Below, in pieces: positions 31,677-61,100 of a DNA stretch of 64,000 nucleotides. Position 1 is the first letter of the stretch; the number at the start of each line of letters is the position of its first letter. The DNA comes from Halichondria panicea (taxonomy: Eukaryota > Porifera > Demospongiae > Suberitida > Halichondriidae): positions 4,975,702 to 5,039,701 of the forward strand of contig NC_087393.1 in assembly GCF_963675165.1 (NCBI RefSeq), written 5' to 3'. The position numbers were made by a program, and so were the translations under genes. The notes beneath the pieces were generated by a model. It did no database searches. It had not been told where the DNA came from and saw nothing but the letters and a program-made list of their open reading frames with translations.

Positions 31677-32606
31677 CCCTTTCCTTGCCATTCGTGAAAT
31701 CTGGAACAGGAGCGTCTTTAGGTCGATCAATTAGTGTGGATCAGGCCTCACCACGCCTCCATGTCATTCTATTAGTCTAGATCCGGCTAGCAATTCTAGC
31801 TGGGACTCCCAGTTCTAGCTCCTTTTGTTTAGTGTGTCAGAGACTGGGAGAAGATGATTGGCACTCCCTGGCTCCTTTGGATGTACAGCTGTCCAGATCC
31901 CTAGAACATACCCTCCATTCTGACGAGTTATCAGTGCATAGGGTGCTTACTAGATTCTTGCCAGCCAGTACAGTTCAAGCTACACACAGCACCGCTCAAC
32001 TATTCTCTACCCCATTATCTAGCTAAATCTGGTCCAACTAGACAGCAGACACAGCTAGTTAATTCAGTAAAGCCAGGGGTAGCCCTACTTCTACGGTTGT
32101 TCAGTACCCACGGTAACAATTCCTCTGGGCTGGGCTAACTAGTTGAGCCACGCCTCCCAATTCTCAAGGCTAGGTACATGTCTCTGTCTAGCTGCTTCTT
32201 CAGCTTCTTGCTCAGTTTTGTGGCTTAGAGAAAGGCCAGCTACTCAGGGGGAAGAGTCCAGATGAAAGTCTGGCAGCCAGGTGACGTCCAAACGGTCAGT
32301 TATTCTTTCCACCAACTTTTTAATCTAGTCTAGTCCTGCTTGCACTGCTACTACTACTGCTGCTACTCTTCCTAGCTAGTCAAAGGTTTCTTTTTTTTTT
32401 TTTTTTTTTTTATAACTACATATGCACAAAGAGACATCAAAGCTTACATCAAAGGACACAGATTTTTAGCCTACTTGACTGATAAGGCGGTTACCTAGAC
32501 TACAGTTTGTTTGTCAGGGAGGAGCTCACATACAACTTCATCTAATTCATCATAACGATTCCTTACCCATTGTTGTAATTTCTACAACAGATTGCCAAGG
32601 AAAGAG
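31677..32606. mobile_element. Dispersed repeat, copy 2 (930 bp)
   Basis: Second copy of the repeat at 18533-19488, with very few substitutions. It differs mainly in the length of the triplet run and the T tract. Flanked by TTAT on both sides (31673-31676, 32607-32610), a likely 4-bp target duplication, with ends CCCTTTCCTTG / CAAGGAAAGAG. The 64-codon frame (31832-32026) is retained. Confidence 0.82.
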
Positions 32607-32616
32607 TTATTGACAT

Positions 32617-33098
32617 GTGTCAAAGTTATTAGAAGGCTTATTACGTCTAACAAATCTACACTACAATGAAGACTCTGAAGAGGAAGCTGAGGATCAAGAT
32701 CTCCTTGATGTAGGAGAAGAAACGGCGACGCAATGGCAGTCTCTACCCCCGCATTGTCCCCCAGCATTTGAGATCTGGGGGAGGAGCTCACTCGATTGTG
32801 CAGCACCCTGTATCACTTCCCTACAAGAGCCTCTAACTAGAGTGCCTTCTCTTACTTCTCTGCAATCACACTTTAGCGATTTTGACTTTTGAACAAGAAT
32901 CACCAGAAGAGCTGTGTTAGTTGACGAAGAATCACAATCTAGGTCTCCTTCTCTCACTTCCCTCAGCTCTGATGAGGAGCAGCCACCCATAGAAGAGGTT
33001 CAACTAGTGGCAAAAGATGAAGGATTTTGTAACCAAAGCTGTGGCCTTTCGACACGAGAAGTAATATCCTGCAGCTTGTGGAGTGAGACTCGGTAGAT
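32617..33098 (+). pseudogene. Two acidic reading frames of unknown origin, probably relics
   Basis: The frame 32617-32892 (LLRLTNLHYNEDSEEEAEDQ, ending SHFSDFDF) starts at a GTG. The frame 32914-33096 (SQSRSPSLTSLSSDEEQPPI) starts at a TTG. Both lack a proper ATG and both contain a similar PSLTSL(Q/S) motif, as if parts of one former coding region broken by stops. No family recognised. They follow directly on repeat copy 2. Confidence 0.35.
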
Positions 33099-33314
33099 TC
33101 CAAGATGAGTGGAGTTTGTCCTATCAGATCAACGGAATGAAGTTCTGGGACAACAACAATTAATGGAGGAGAGAATTTTGGACTTCTGCTGCATTAAACT
33201 ATATAATAATTATTGTGCAATTATTGTTCTGATTCATTTTGTTGTATAATTATATAATTATTGTGTTCCCATTCAAACTATATATTCAACTTGCAATAAT
33301 TATAGTAAGTATTA

Positions 33315-34400
33315 GCCTCGATCCCAGGCCGAGTTTTCGCTTTTATAACGGTTAGGCAAACAACTGGGCCTGGTACTAGTTGTCTGCGCATGCGTCAATC
33401 GTTTGTCAGATTCTGACAAATGGATATTCTCGTTCACTTTCGTGACATTTATATTCGTGTACTATCGTGTACTAGAAGTCAGTTCCCGTTTTATCATTAT
33501 TGGAATCGATTGGAATGGCTCTTAGCTGAAGCTTCTCTCTTCTCTGAAGCTTATTCTGAAGACTGAACAACAAGGGAAGAGGTATAAAGCTTTGTCAAGC
33601 TTGTTAAGGTCAGATATTTTTGTGTGGGCCCTATGGCCGGCTATGCTATCAAGTCTTGTTCATGTTTGGCAAGAATGTAGGTAGACTATAGTTTCATCAT
33701 TAATATAGTGGATCAAGTGAAGAGTGTGAGCTAGAGAACTTGGTGCTGCCATCATCAGCTCGTCGACAATGACACTATAACCGAGAAATTTAATATGTAT
33801 AGATCTACACGTATTTAAAATGTCTACTTCTCTGTACAGGAGCAATGGCTAATATCCAGCTATCCCAACAGTGCTCCTCTTGGCTATACTAACGGACGAG
33901 ACTGGACAGTTTGAGGTAAGGGTTTAACCGTCTTTGGTTTCTTTTAATATTGTCCTATACTCACAGACACAGGACTGGAGTATGACCTGCTCATTCGAGC
34001 GTTGCTGGGTAGCTCAGAGACATCAAGAGAATCTACGTTTTCTCAAGCAATGAGTTACGAGTTGGGGCCTAGAATCAGAGAAGTCCAGCAGCCTGCTAAA
34101 TCTTTTTGAAACGTAATTTGAAGGCATTCAATCATCCTGAAGTTGCCCTGGGTCACTGTAATTGTGCTGCAGCACAACTGGCAACTCCCCAGGCCTTTGT
34201 GAAGCAGCTCCCTATGTGCATCTTTTGTGTACTCACTCTGTGCATTTTTTCTGTGTACAAATTTCTATTATTGATTTATTAAATATTTTTGCCGACCACA
34301 AATATACAATGAAAATTTGACGCATGCGCAGACAACTAGTACCAGGCCCAGTTGTTCGCCTAACCGTTATAAAAGCGAAAACTCGGCCTGGGATCGAGGC
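33315..34400. mobile_element. GCCTCGATC-family element with 85-bp inverted ends (1,086 bp)
   Basis: Terminal inverted repeats of about 85 bp differ at one position (GCCTCGATCCCAGGCCGAGT ... CTGCGCATGCGTCAA), flanked by TA. The near identity of the arms suggests recent activity. The interior has exon-like islands (33840-33895; 33965-34105, DTGLEYDLLIRALLGSS) bounded by plausible splice sites, but no transposase. Related ends occur at 17278, 39535, 51907, 55908 and 63073. Confidence 0.85.
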
Positions 34401-34504
34401 TAAGTAAGTATAAGCAAGTATAATAATTATATTAATAATTATAGTTCACACTGTATTATGAAACACACAAAGTTAAGGAGAATCATGCAGTGAAGTAAAT
34501 ATAT

Positions 34505-34610
34505 ACTATTCCAGTTCAGCTTGTTTCATTTACCTCTAGATCTGCTGATGGGACTGTTATTTCTAAACAAGAAGAGTAGCAAGACTGAACAGACGACTTA
34601 GATTCTTTCT
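34505..34610 (+). pseudogene. Duplicated 3' end of COX10
   Basis: It repeats 31463-31566 with a few changes, including the codons for [21 protein letters not shown] and the stop region. It sits about 3 kb downstream of the real gene end with repeats in between, and lacks the rest of the gene. Confidence 0.88.
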
Positions 34611-34851
34611 AGCATTAATTTTCATAATTATTTTTATTTTGTGCAAAAAATAATAATAAAAATGTATTGTTTACTTTTGTAGTAATTTTTATTATAAATC
34701 AGCACAAAAACAATCAAGTGAATAGACGTACCGTATAAAAGTCAGCAAGTATATAATTATAATATATAATTTTGTAGAATCTTAAATATATATAATTATG
34801 TAGGCAAGATCAGTCAAGTATAGGCGCAGCATGCACATATAAAGTCAATAT

Positions 34852-51061
<16,210 letters not shown>

Positions 51062-51365
51062 ATCCACTAGCTAGATAGCTAGCTAGTAAGTCTATCCTGA
51101 CTGATGTAAATAGTCTGCAAGCAGCATCAACTGGATCAGGAGCTGAACTGATCCGGATCAACCGGATACATGGATAAATAAGCTGCCACGCCTTCACTGT
51201 CAATTTATATGCCTTGGTGCGCATGCGCAAGCATGGAGGGTTTTTTGAGAGAACAAAGGTTAGAGGGTACAGAATAAAATGAGGCAAAAATAATTACTAT
51301 GTGGATGCTGAGTTCAGTTGATTTGCAGTTTTCTGACATAGCCAGGTCCATAGGGGGCGGTGCCT

Positions 51366-51606
51366 TTATGGCTTGACCAATGCTTGAGCGGGCACCACGA
51401 ATGCACTGGATTGCTGATCTTAGTAAAGAAAAATTTAGGTGGCAGCGTAGCCAGGACAGGGTGGAGGAGTAGGGTTGATCCCATTTCATTGCAAGTAGGG
51501 AGGCAAGTCTTTTGTAAAAAACGGTCGCTTCAACTGCAAGACCTCCGGTGGCAGAGAGAACGAGTGGGGTGAATGAGGCATTCTCAATTTCTCTTATCCT
51601 TTGCAT
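51366..51606 (-). pseudogene. Non-LTR retrotransposon (RT C-terminal tail) fragment
   Basis: The minus-strand frame reads NASFTPLVLSATGGLAVEAT, FYKRLASLLAMKWDQPYS, SWLRCHLNFSLLRSAIQCIRGARSS. This 'FTPLVxSATGG...YKRLASLLAxKW...WLRxxLxFxLLRSxIxCIRG(A/S)RS' pattern recurs at the end of reverse-transcriptase proteins of animal LINE-like elements. No RT core is present. It lies between the two UNC13D copies, upstream of copy A. Confidence 0.75.
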
Positions 51607-52577
51607 GGAGGGTAGAAGTAGGCCGATTAAAATACGCCTGGTCTCGAGGCTAGGTACATGTAGAAGAAGGTAGACTTGAAACCACTCCCCTTGTCTCGGG
51701 AGAAAGGGACTGGCGCGGTAAGCTGCCGTCCAGAGCCCAAAGCGAAGGGAGTGGTTTCCAGTCGAGACGGAACCAATAATTATGAGACAGCTGATTAAAA
51801 CAGGAGTGCTTCAGCTATTCTGTCTGCATTTATTTATAGTAATAGCACTAAAGAAATTTGGAGTTGTACATGTACATGTACATGCAGTGTATCACTATAA
51901 TTATTAGCCTCGATCCCAGGCCGAGTTTTCGCTTTTATATCGAGGCTATATAATTATTAGAGTACCAATTAGCGTTAAAATTAATTAATTGTAATGGTGT
52001 CTCATAATTAATACCCCCCTGTCTCAATACCCGAATCACTTCGAACACTAAATGCTAGCATTAGCTGCAATTAACAAAGCACTGTCACTAATTTGTTTGC
52101 TTGCATGCAAAGCCTATTGACCATATAGTGAGTTATATATTGTGAACGTGTATTTAGCTCCCTCAAGATCACTGTCAAGACAAGTACAGGAGTCAGAAAC
52201 ATTGAGATGTCTCATGATACCCCGCGGCCCTTAATTGTACCTTAAGTTTGTATATACCTGGCATACCTTTAATAACAAACTCAATTGGTTTATATAATTC
52301 TATACTCTATTAATTGTCTATAATATTATAGTTTGTGTGTGACGTGTGTGACGTGTGTTTTCTTAATGCCGGAATATGCCATTGACAGCCTTTGCAGATC
52401 GAAGAGTGCGTTTTTTTTTATAGCTTATGTTATGTAGCTTTGACACCTCAACCAAGGCATTAGCACCCACGGTGCCGGTGCTTTCATTGTCACAGTGATT
52501 TTGCAGATTCAATTCAGGAGTGCATTTGAATTCATTGTAATACATAAAACGCACACACAAAATCAGTCAAGTGGACA

Positions 52578-52609
<32 letters not shown>

Positions 52610-52786
52610 CGTGCATGTAGATATAAATCTCTTATGAGTTTTAAAACTATGATAATACTTCACCTGCGAAATGACAGTATAATAATTATGACTAACAATA
52701 AACATTGTGAAGGAAGGGTAATTATAAGTTGAGTGTCCGGACTATAAAAGGGCAGTCAAGTAAACACATGCAGCACATATATAAAG
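51607..52786. other. Gap between UNC13D copies A and B
   Basis: No gene. It contains an inverted pair GAAACCACTCCC / GGGAGTGGTTTCC (51681-51762), the 40-bp mini-element at 51907, a piece (52430-52500) related inversely to 39900-39960, and an (AT)n run at 52583-52609. Confidence 0.6.
51907..51946. mobile_element. 40-bp minimal GCCTCGATC element
   Basis: TA-GCCTCGATCCCAGGCCGAGT...ATATCGAGGC-TA: only about 32 bp of the left end and 8 bp of the right end of the 33315-type element remain. Confidence 0.75.
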
Positions 52787-55118
52787 TTAGTGCTTTCGAA
52801 ACTTCGAAGCCATGGTAAGTAGTTCAGTTGCACCCATTTTTATACGTTTCAGATGTTTTGGCATGAGGCTCTGTTGGAGTGTGGGATTATCGATATCCAA
52901 ATCTGCCAGAATTTGTTTATTCTCCTTGAGGAAGTCAGCAACTCTTAGATCAGATGAATTAGCTCGAGCAAGTAACTCATTCAGAGACATTGTACTTGCA
53001 GGGATCTTGAAGAGAGGTAGTATCAAGTTCTTCTTCACAATGGCGCCAGGATTGTCAAAGGCTGAACGCACTGGAGAGAGGATGGGAATGTCTTCACACG
53101 GTACGACACACACTCCACACAAATCATTGGAACGAAGCAAGTCATAGTCAAAGATAGTCAGTAATATGACAGCTCCTCGAGTTTGAAGAGATGCTTTACT
53201 AGCAGGCCTTTGTGTGTGTATGTGTGAACACAGAAATGCATCAGTGATCTATTATGCAAAAGCTTCATTCTAGGGATATACGGGACAACTTACATGATGA
53301 AATCCTCATTGAAAACTGGATTTAGCGTCTTCTTTTTGACAGAGGTCTTCAGTTTCTTTGACTGGGTGTGGCCAAAGTGCCAGGGAGGCATCAGAGTCAA
53401 CTCAACAAATGGGTCACTGAGTCCTGTAGGGAGAAGTGTGTACCACACTATTCAAGGGATTTTATAAGTAGCTCCTTGCACACAATTATATAGTTTGCGG
53501 TTCACATACACTGATGATTATACACACAATACAAAGGATTACCTGTACTGTCCAGGCTTGGCAGCTTGTTGGCCTGGAAGAGATTGACCTCAATAACCTC
53601 CTTGTCTTGATGGCAGCCCACACTGAGCAGAACCTTCCCGTAGTTATCTTTTTCGGAGTTTACCAGGGCTGTTTGAATATCGGCCAAATCAGAGAAGAAT
53701 TTCAAAATCAGTTTGTCTGTTTGGAGGCTCAGAATGTCAAGCTGATAAAGGAGCTCCTATGGAAGAGAAACACAGTTTCACTAATAGTCAATTTAGCTGC
53801 GATTAATAATAGCAAAGCTCAGAAAAAAAGTGTAAGAGTACTAGGTCAAAATGGGAGAAGTTGGAAATTGCCTCACTGCACCTTGTACTTGTCAGTGTTC
53901 AAGCTCTCCAAGTCAAGCCCGTTCCCATCAGCATGGAAGAACTCCTTGAAGCTCTGTTGGATAAACTTGACCTTTGAATAGTACTGACTGCGATCGTTAC
54001 TCTTCTTGGCTGCATCAGAGTTGAGCACGCTCTGTAGACAGTCAATAGACATACACCACATGTTTGTCAGGATTCTGTGGGAGAGAAGGGGTAAATTATT
54101 TTCATCATAGTATATATGGGGAAAGTCATTGTAGTATATACCGTATTTACTTGATTAAACGCCTGGACGTTTATTTCATATCGAAGTCTGTAGAAGGGGC
54201 GTTTAAACAAGATGGGCGCTTATTTGAAACGGGCGTTTATTGTTATGTCTACTCAGCTTTTGCACAGCAGCAGTTAGCTAGTATGCTCTTTTTGGCTGCT
54301 ACCACAGCTCTCAGCTTAAATCTTAAGTCGTAGGAGTGGTGTTTCTCCCTCTGTGTTGGTATCTCTCCCTCTCTGCCATCATAAATAGTATCTATATTCT
54401 ATGTTGCCATGCTTGCAACTGGTTCCACGTGCTAATTCAGCTCTATCCACAGTGCCATGCCCTAGGCATGGGCGATTATTTAAGATGGGCGTTTATTGAC
54501 AAAGACAAAGCTTTTACCATGGGTGTTTAAACGAGATGGGTGTTTAATCAAGTAAATACGGTATATATATTCAAAAATTGCTGTAGTTCTAATTGTTAGT
54601 AGTGTTACAGTACAGCTGCATACTGGCTAATACTTACAGCTGGAAGACTGGAGTGAGAAGACTTTTGCCCAGTGTCTGGAGGTTGCTAGCCAGATAACTC
54701 ATCAGAGGGTCGATCACCTGGATACAATCGATCAACCAATCTCAATACATAAAATACAAGTCACACTCACCTCTAGACTAATCGTGGGCGTCTTCTTCTC
54801 GACAATTTTTTTCATATGTGTTGTCATATCAGGGTTCATCTGGAGGGGGAGGGAGGGTGGTCGAAAGTTATGTACACAAGCGATAAAGGGTAATTTGATG
54901 GTTACCTTCAAAACGATTTGACTGATGATATGGGTCATTTTGTTATCAATGTATTCCCCAGTACTTTGAATGAGTGTTCCCATAACCTCCTTGGAGTGAG
55001 TCTGAATATCTTGCTCTTCTTTTGTTAGTTTCTTGCCGCTCTGTTCCAGTGAGTGATCCATCAAGTGCTTCATTATCACTGTCTTGACGTGTTGCATGTT
55101 GTTCAGCACTATACTCAG

Positions 55119-55196
<78 letters not shown>

Positions 55197-58100
55197 GCGT
55201 GTGTGTGTGTGTGTACGTGTGCGTGTGATGTGTGTGTGCGAGCGTGTGTGTGTGTTTGGAAGGAGGGTATAAGTAAGCACAAAGCTAACTGGGTTGGATG
55301 GAACCGCGCCCGCTGAAGCGTACCATTTTGACTCAAACGGATTAATTTTATTTTTATGAACGACATTCAATTGACAATTTATATTTTTCCGGTCTTCAGA
55401 GGAGCACCAAACCCGTCATTGCCAGTCCACAAGTTTCAATCCCTTTAATTTCCTGAATTATGGATAGCTCAAGGAAAGGCAGGACCGCTCCCATACATGC
55501 GGAGTCCAGGTGTGACTGTCAAACCATAGACTCTATGGTTAAACACCACAAAACATGCAGTTGAAAAGGAAGCTAAATTTCTTATTCATGTTTAGGAAGT
55601 ACTTTATGTGCAACCTTATAATTAATTGTTATGCAAATTGTTATGTAATTAAGATGAGCAAAATGTAACCCACGTGACAACGTCAGTTCCATTGTGAGGA
55701 TTCTTTTAGTTTTGTCTCTTTGTTAGCAGTTTTTAGCCAGTTTTTTAGTACCATGACAATTATGTTTACCGTACTTATTCGATTTAAAGCGACACTTTTA
55801 AATAATTACGAAGCCAGAGGTCGTTTCTTTTGGAGGTTGAAAAATTATGTTGAAATCCTGGTGTCGCATATTTAGAGGATCGCATCTAATTGGAGGTTAC
55901 TCTACTATCCTCGATTATAGGCCGCTTAAATTACATTGTTTCTTGCGGCCTGGAATTGAGGCTATAGTTTGACCTCTATTTAGGACGCGACATAAAAAAT
56001 AATTGTGAATGCTGCAGTCGCTACTTTTAGAGGTTAGAAAATTGGAAAAGATCGAGGGTGTCGCATATTTGGAGGGTCGCTTTAAATCAAATAAGTACGG
56101 TAGGCTCATGTGATTCCCATATCTGGGTGTATCATTTTACTTTAGGCGTTTTGTGGCTTGTAGCTACATGTACAATATAAGATCTAACCTTGGTTATGAA
56201 TTTTCCATTAGTCACGATAAATAGATGCTTGTGTGTGTGTGTGTGCGTGTGTGTGTGTGGGTGTGGGTGTGGGTGTGTGTGTGTGTGTGCGTGCGTATGT
56301 GTGTGTGTATGAGGGATCTCAAGACATTAGTGCATGCATGCTTACACTTCAATAATTCTGTACAGTGCATCCAGCCAGTCTAAAGAGTAGAATACCAAAA
56401 ATGTGTAAGTAGTTGTACTTAAATGTAAATATCTTATGATTGGAACATTTCTAAGAAAATCTGCTAATACCATTGTGTAGGCGAATGAATAAGCTACAAC
56501 ATATCCAAAATTGTTTCCATGATAACATAAGGTGGTGGGTTTGTGGTGATTAATAAAACAGTACCCAATTGTTATAGTGAGTAATCGGTTAGGGAGAGAA
56601 AAGGCCGAAGGTTTCTGGCTAAGGTTTAGAACTTTGTCACAACATCTATGGATAGTTTGGCTATCTTATGAAAGATTCGATGTTACTTAAATATCTACAC
56701 ATCCTCTGCAGTGCTCAAAATTGCTAGTTTTTAGTGCCGTTTCAGTTAGGGAGATATTTGAAGAAAATCTCACGGCTAAGGTCTAAAAATTACACAGAGT
56801 AAGCTTGAATAAATTGTCTAGCTTTTGATAAGAAAAATTTTTCCAGAAATACTTTAGTTCCAAAGAAATTGATGTTACGTACATTTTTTTATGATCACCC
56901 CCATTATCTCCTAAAATTATTTCCCACTACAACAACTTTTGGGGAAATATTTTTGAATCATGTTGTAGCTTATTCTTTTACCTATACAATGGTATCAGCA
57001 CAATTTCTTAGAAATGTTCCAATCTTGAGATACATTGAAGTACAACTACTCACCTATTTTTGTATTCTACTCTCTAGACTGGATGCACTGTATACACATT
57101 CCCAAGTTTCCGCATCCAAGAGCCAACATTATTTAACATGTGCACATTCTGAATCAACATAGCATATACCTTTTCAGTGGCCCTAAAGCGCCCCTGTTCA
57201 TCAAGCATGTCCTCTGGCCTCAGGCGATTGTAGACCTCAGACACATAGAATTGGGCACACTCACACACATTCCTCACCACGGAGATCTTGAATGTAAATG
57301 CCTCTGCATTGGCTGACCACTCAAGCTGCATATACGATACAGCAATTACTTTATAGCACTCATCATTCACTACAAATTAAGTTTTAACAATTCAATGAAA
57401 AGCTTAAAGTGAGTGAGTATGCAAATGTAAGTACTTCATCGCTGAATTTCATGAGGAGGAACAGGAGCCCGGCTCCGTCAACAGCCGAGGATGAGAACTG
57501 GACATCATCCGTGACCTGGACCACCTTGTCTAGTTCAATGGCTTTCTTAATGCCTGATTTGCACCTCTCTGTGGCCAGATCGATCCACTGATTGACTTTG
57601 CTCTGAAACCAGTTATGGGACTCGGCTATCTTCAACTGCTGACAGTGTCTGCATTGAGAGCAGTCAAAACACATTTCACTGCATGTATGTGTAGTAATTA
57701 TTATATAATTATGTAATGTAAACAAGTTTAGTTAAAATAAGGCAACCTATAACTTATTTACTGATTCACTCCGTGTCCTAGGTGACTTCCAGTGAATATG
57801 AGCCATATTTTACTTCCCCCAGGGAAGTATGGAATATGGCTCATATTTTTACTTCCTACAAGCACTATTCAACTTTTGAATCATCTTGGCAATTTATACA
57901 CAGTAAAATAGCAATACAGCACGCAAAAAGTTTTTGTAGACTATGTTTTGTGCTATTGTCATATTGACCTGAGCTAGCTAGCAGTCTAAGCTAGTTCATG
58001 AGGCTTGAAACACTGCAGTTCAATCCTTGCTCTGTGTTTCTAGTCAAGGCTGTGGCTCAGAGGTAGAAGAGTACAGCGCATGCAGTGTTGGTAGATTTGT

Positions 58101-61100
58101 GCAATGCACATTGAAAACGGTAGCTGCTGATATTGGTGGGCGGGTCTGGGAAAAGTTTATGGCTTCCAGTAGAACCTAGCTAGCTGCTTGGAGAAGTAGC
58201 TAGCTCTCATACTTGACAGCTGTAACTGTTCTAACTGCATATTCTGAGGCACAAAAGTGGCTGTGAGAGCAAGCTTGACTGTCTCCATTGATGTTCAAAT
58301 CCATTGATGTTCAAATGACTGTTTTGCTGTTTTTGCAGTAAATAAATCAGTTGTTGACTGGTTGCCTAGTTTATAACCAACCTCGGCATTGGTTGGTTAT
58401 AAGCCATAATTACTAGTCAACCAGTCAATAACTATAACTAACACACGCATACACACATACATGTATACGCTAACAGAGATGACTAACTCTTTTGGAATGT
58501 TTTTCTGGAGCTTTTTGATCTCTTTGATGGTTGTATACACCTCATACGTGGTCACAGCATCAGGGCTTTGTTTTATCCGAAGCGTGGACATCGCCTCCAT
58601 GAAAATCTGGAGCGAATAAATAGACAATGAGAAAACAAGCCAAGGTTATTTTATCTATAGAGCTAACTTTGAAGCTCAGAGAAACTTACGAGTTTATCGA
58701 TAGCGAGATAGAAGTGAGTAAAGTAGTCTACGCCGGCTCTGTTGGGGGTACAGTGTATAGGGGGTACAGTGTGGGGTACAGTGTGGGGGTACATTTTAGG
58801 GGGTACAGTATGGAGTAAATTTTAGAGGGTACAGTGTAGGGGGTACAGTATGCATGGGGTACAGTGTGGGGGTACAGTGTGTGTGTGTGGGGGGGATACA
58901 GTGTGGGGTACAGTATGGGGTACAGTGTGTGTGGGGGGGGGGGGGGATACAGTGTGGGGTACAGTGTGGGGGTACAGTGTGTGTGTGTGAGGGGGATACA
59001 GTGTGGGGTACAGTGTGGGGGTACAGTGTGTGTGAGGGGGATACAGTGTGGGGTACAGTGTGTGTGTGTGGGGGGGATACAGTGTGTATGGGAGGGTACA
59101 GTGTGTGGGGGGGGGGGGTAACAGTGTGGGGGTACAGTGTGAGGGTACAGTGTGAGGGTACAGTGTGGCGGGGGTAACTATACAGTTAATTCGTACAGAT
59201 GGGTGTGTTTACAAACTTCTGAAAGATGGGGTTGACGTGTTGCAGCACTCTTTTGCAGTGGTTAAGAATGTGTTCAATGAGACCCTTGAAAGCAATCAGC
59301 TGCATGTCCGGTGTCTGCATGTGAGAGACATTATTAATGGTTTGCAACGAATTTCATTGATAAATTATTGACATTATACATACAATATGCAGTGTGCATA
59401 TAATAATTATGTATGCCTAATAACATGCATGCATGCATGAGTGGTCCTTTTTAAACACACGCTATAACAGATATAAAAGTTCTTGAGCTGCTGGCACTCA
59501 CATTCTGGTCAGGCATTAGCTTGGCACAGAGCATGAGGAACCAACTGGGGACAGCAGCCTGAATGCTCTTCTCCAACAGCTGTGACAACGACCGTTTCTC
59601 TTCAGGGAGGCGTTCCACAAATGGGGTGAACTTGTACAGCTGGAGCAGAATGCTAGCGTGTGGGGGGAGGTAATATACAATGATTAATTTTCTAACGTTC
59701 ATATAGTCAATGATTATACGCTTCTCCAATGATTTAATTGCACTGATTGACTTATTTCAATTGTTATCTCGAACTGCATATATATATATATATATATATA
59801 TAGGTATATAGCCACAGGTTATATAGTAGCCTATATCATGGTGTGCATGTCTTCTTTTGTCTGTCTGTGTGTTTCGAGTTTGCTCACCTAGCTGCTAAGT
59901 GCTTAATATTATATAGCCTCAATACAACAAGTGTCAAAAAAACCTCGGTAACAAATAACAGCAAGCATGCATGCAGAGGCTAAAAAGCTTGAAAATTGAA
60001 CATTGGCTACAGCTATGGCTATTAGCAAGATATTATTTGATGCACTATAGACCATGAAGACTCCGGTATATATAAAGAAGACTCCATGCAGCAGTATGAG
60101 GAAGTCCATGCAGCAGTATGAGGAAGACTCCATGCAGCAGTGTGAGGAAGACTCCATGCAGCAGTGTGAGGAAGACTCCATGCAGCAGTGTGAGGAAGAC
60201 TCCATGCAGCAGTGTGAGGAAGACTCCATGCAGCAGTGTGAGGAAGACTCCATGCAGCAGTGTGAGGAAGACTCCATGCAGCAGTGTGAGGAAGACTCCA
60301 TGCAGCAGTGTGAGGAAGACTTCATGCAGCAGTGTGAGGAAGACGCCATGCATGCAGCAGTGTGAGGAAGACTCCATGCAGCAGTATAAGGAAGACTCAA
60401 TGCAGCAGTATAAGGAAGACTCCATGCAGCAGTGTGAGGAAGACTCCATGCAGCAGTGTGAGGAAGACTCCGTGCAGCAGTGTGAGGAAGACTCCGTGCA
60501 GCAGTGTGAGGAAGACTCCGTGCAGCAGTGTGAGGAAGACTCCATGCAGCAGTGTGAGGAAGACTCCATGCAGCAGTGTGAGGAAGACTCCATGCAGCAG
60601 TGTGAGGAAGACTCCATGCAGCAGTGTGAGGAAGACTCCATGCAGCAGTATAAGGAAGACTCCATGCAGCAGTCTAAGGAAGACTCCATGCAGCAGTATA
60701 AGGAAGACTCCATGCAGCAGTATAAGGAAGACTCCAGACTCTATGCAGTAATGAAAATTCCAGTAAGGAAGACTTCTTCGCTGATTTTCTGTTGTGACCC
60801 TATAGTCCTACAGTAGAACCTCGATTATCCGGCCCTCCATTATCCGGAACCTCGATTATCCGGCTTGGCAGTTTTCTTGTTATCAGATCAGAAAATGGGC
60901 GTGTCCCTCGAACGCGCATGCGCGTTGCAGCTGTTACCATGGAGACATGCCTGCTTATCTTATGCGCATGCGCAGACAACCATGCATGTGGCACTGCTGT
61001 TTATCAATAAAGTGGGTGGATCAAGGCATGGTTTATCTATTCGATTATCCGGCATATTCACTTATCCGGCCTACTTCTGGAACCAAGGTGTCCGGATAAT

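Noticed and set aside
58040-58110. tRNA- or SINE-like box A (TGGCTCAGAGG) at about 58053
   Set aside because: No box B at proper distance downstream and no cloverleaf.
60045-60816. Plus- and minus-strand frames of 103-232 aa in the 24-bp repeat
   Set aside because: Intronic minisatellite; openness follows from unit length divisible by 3.
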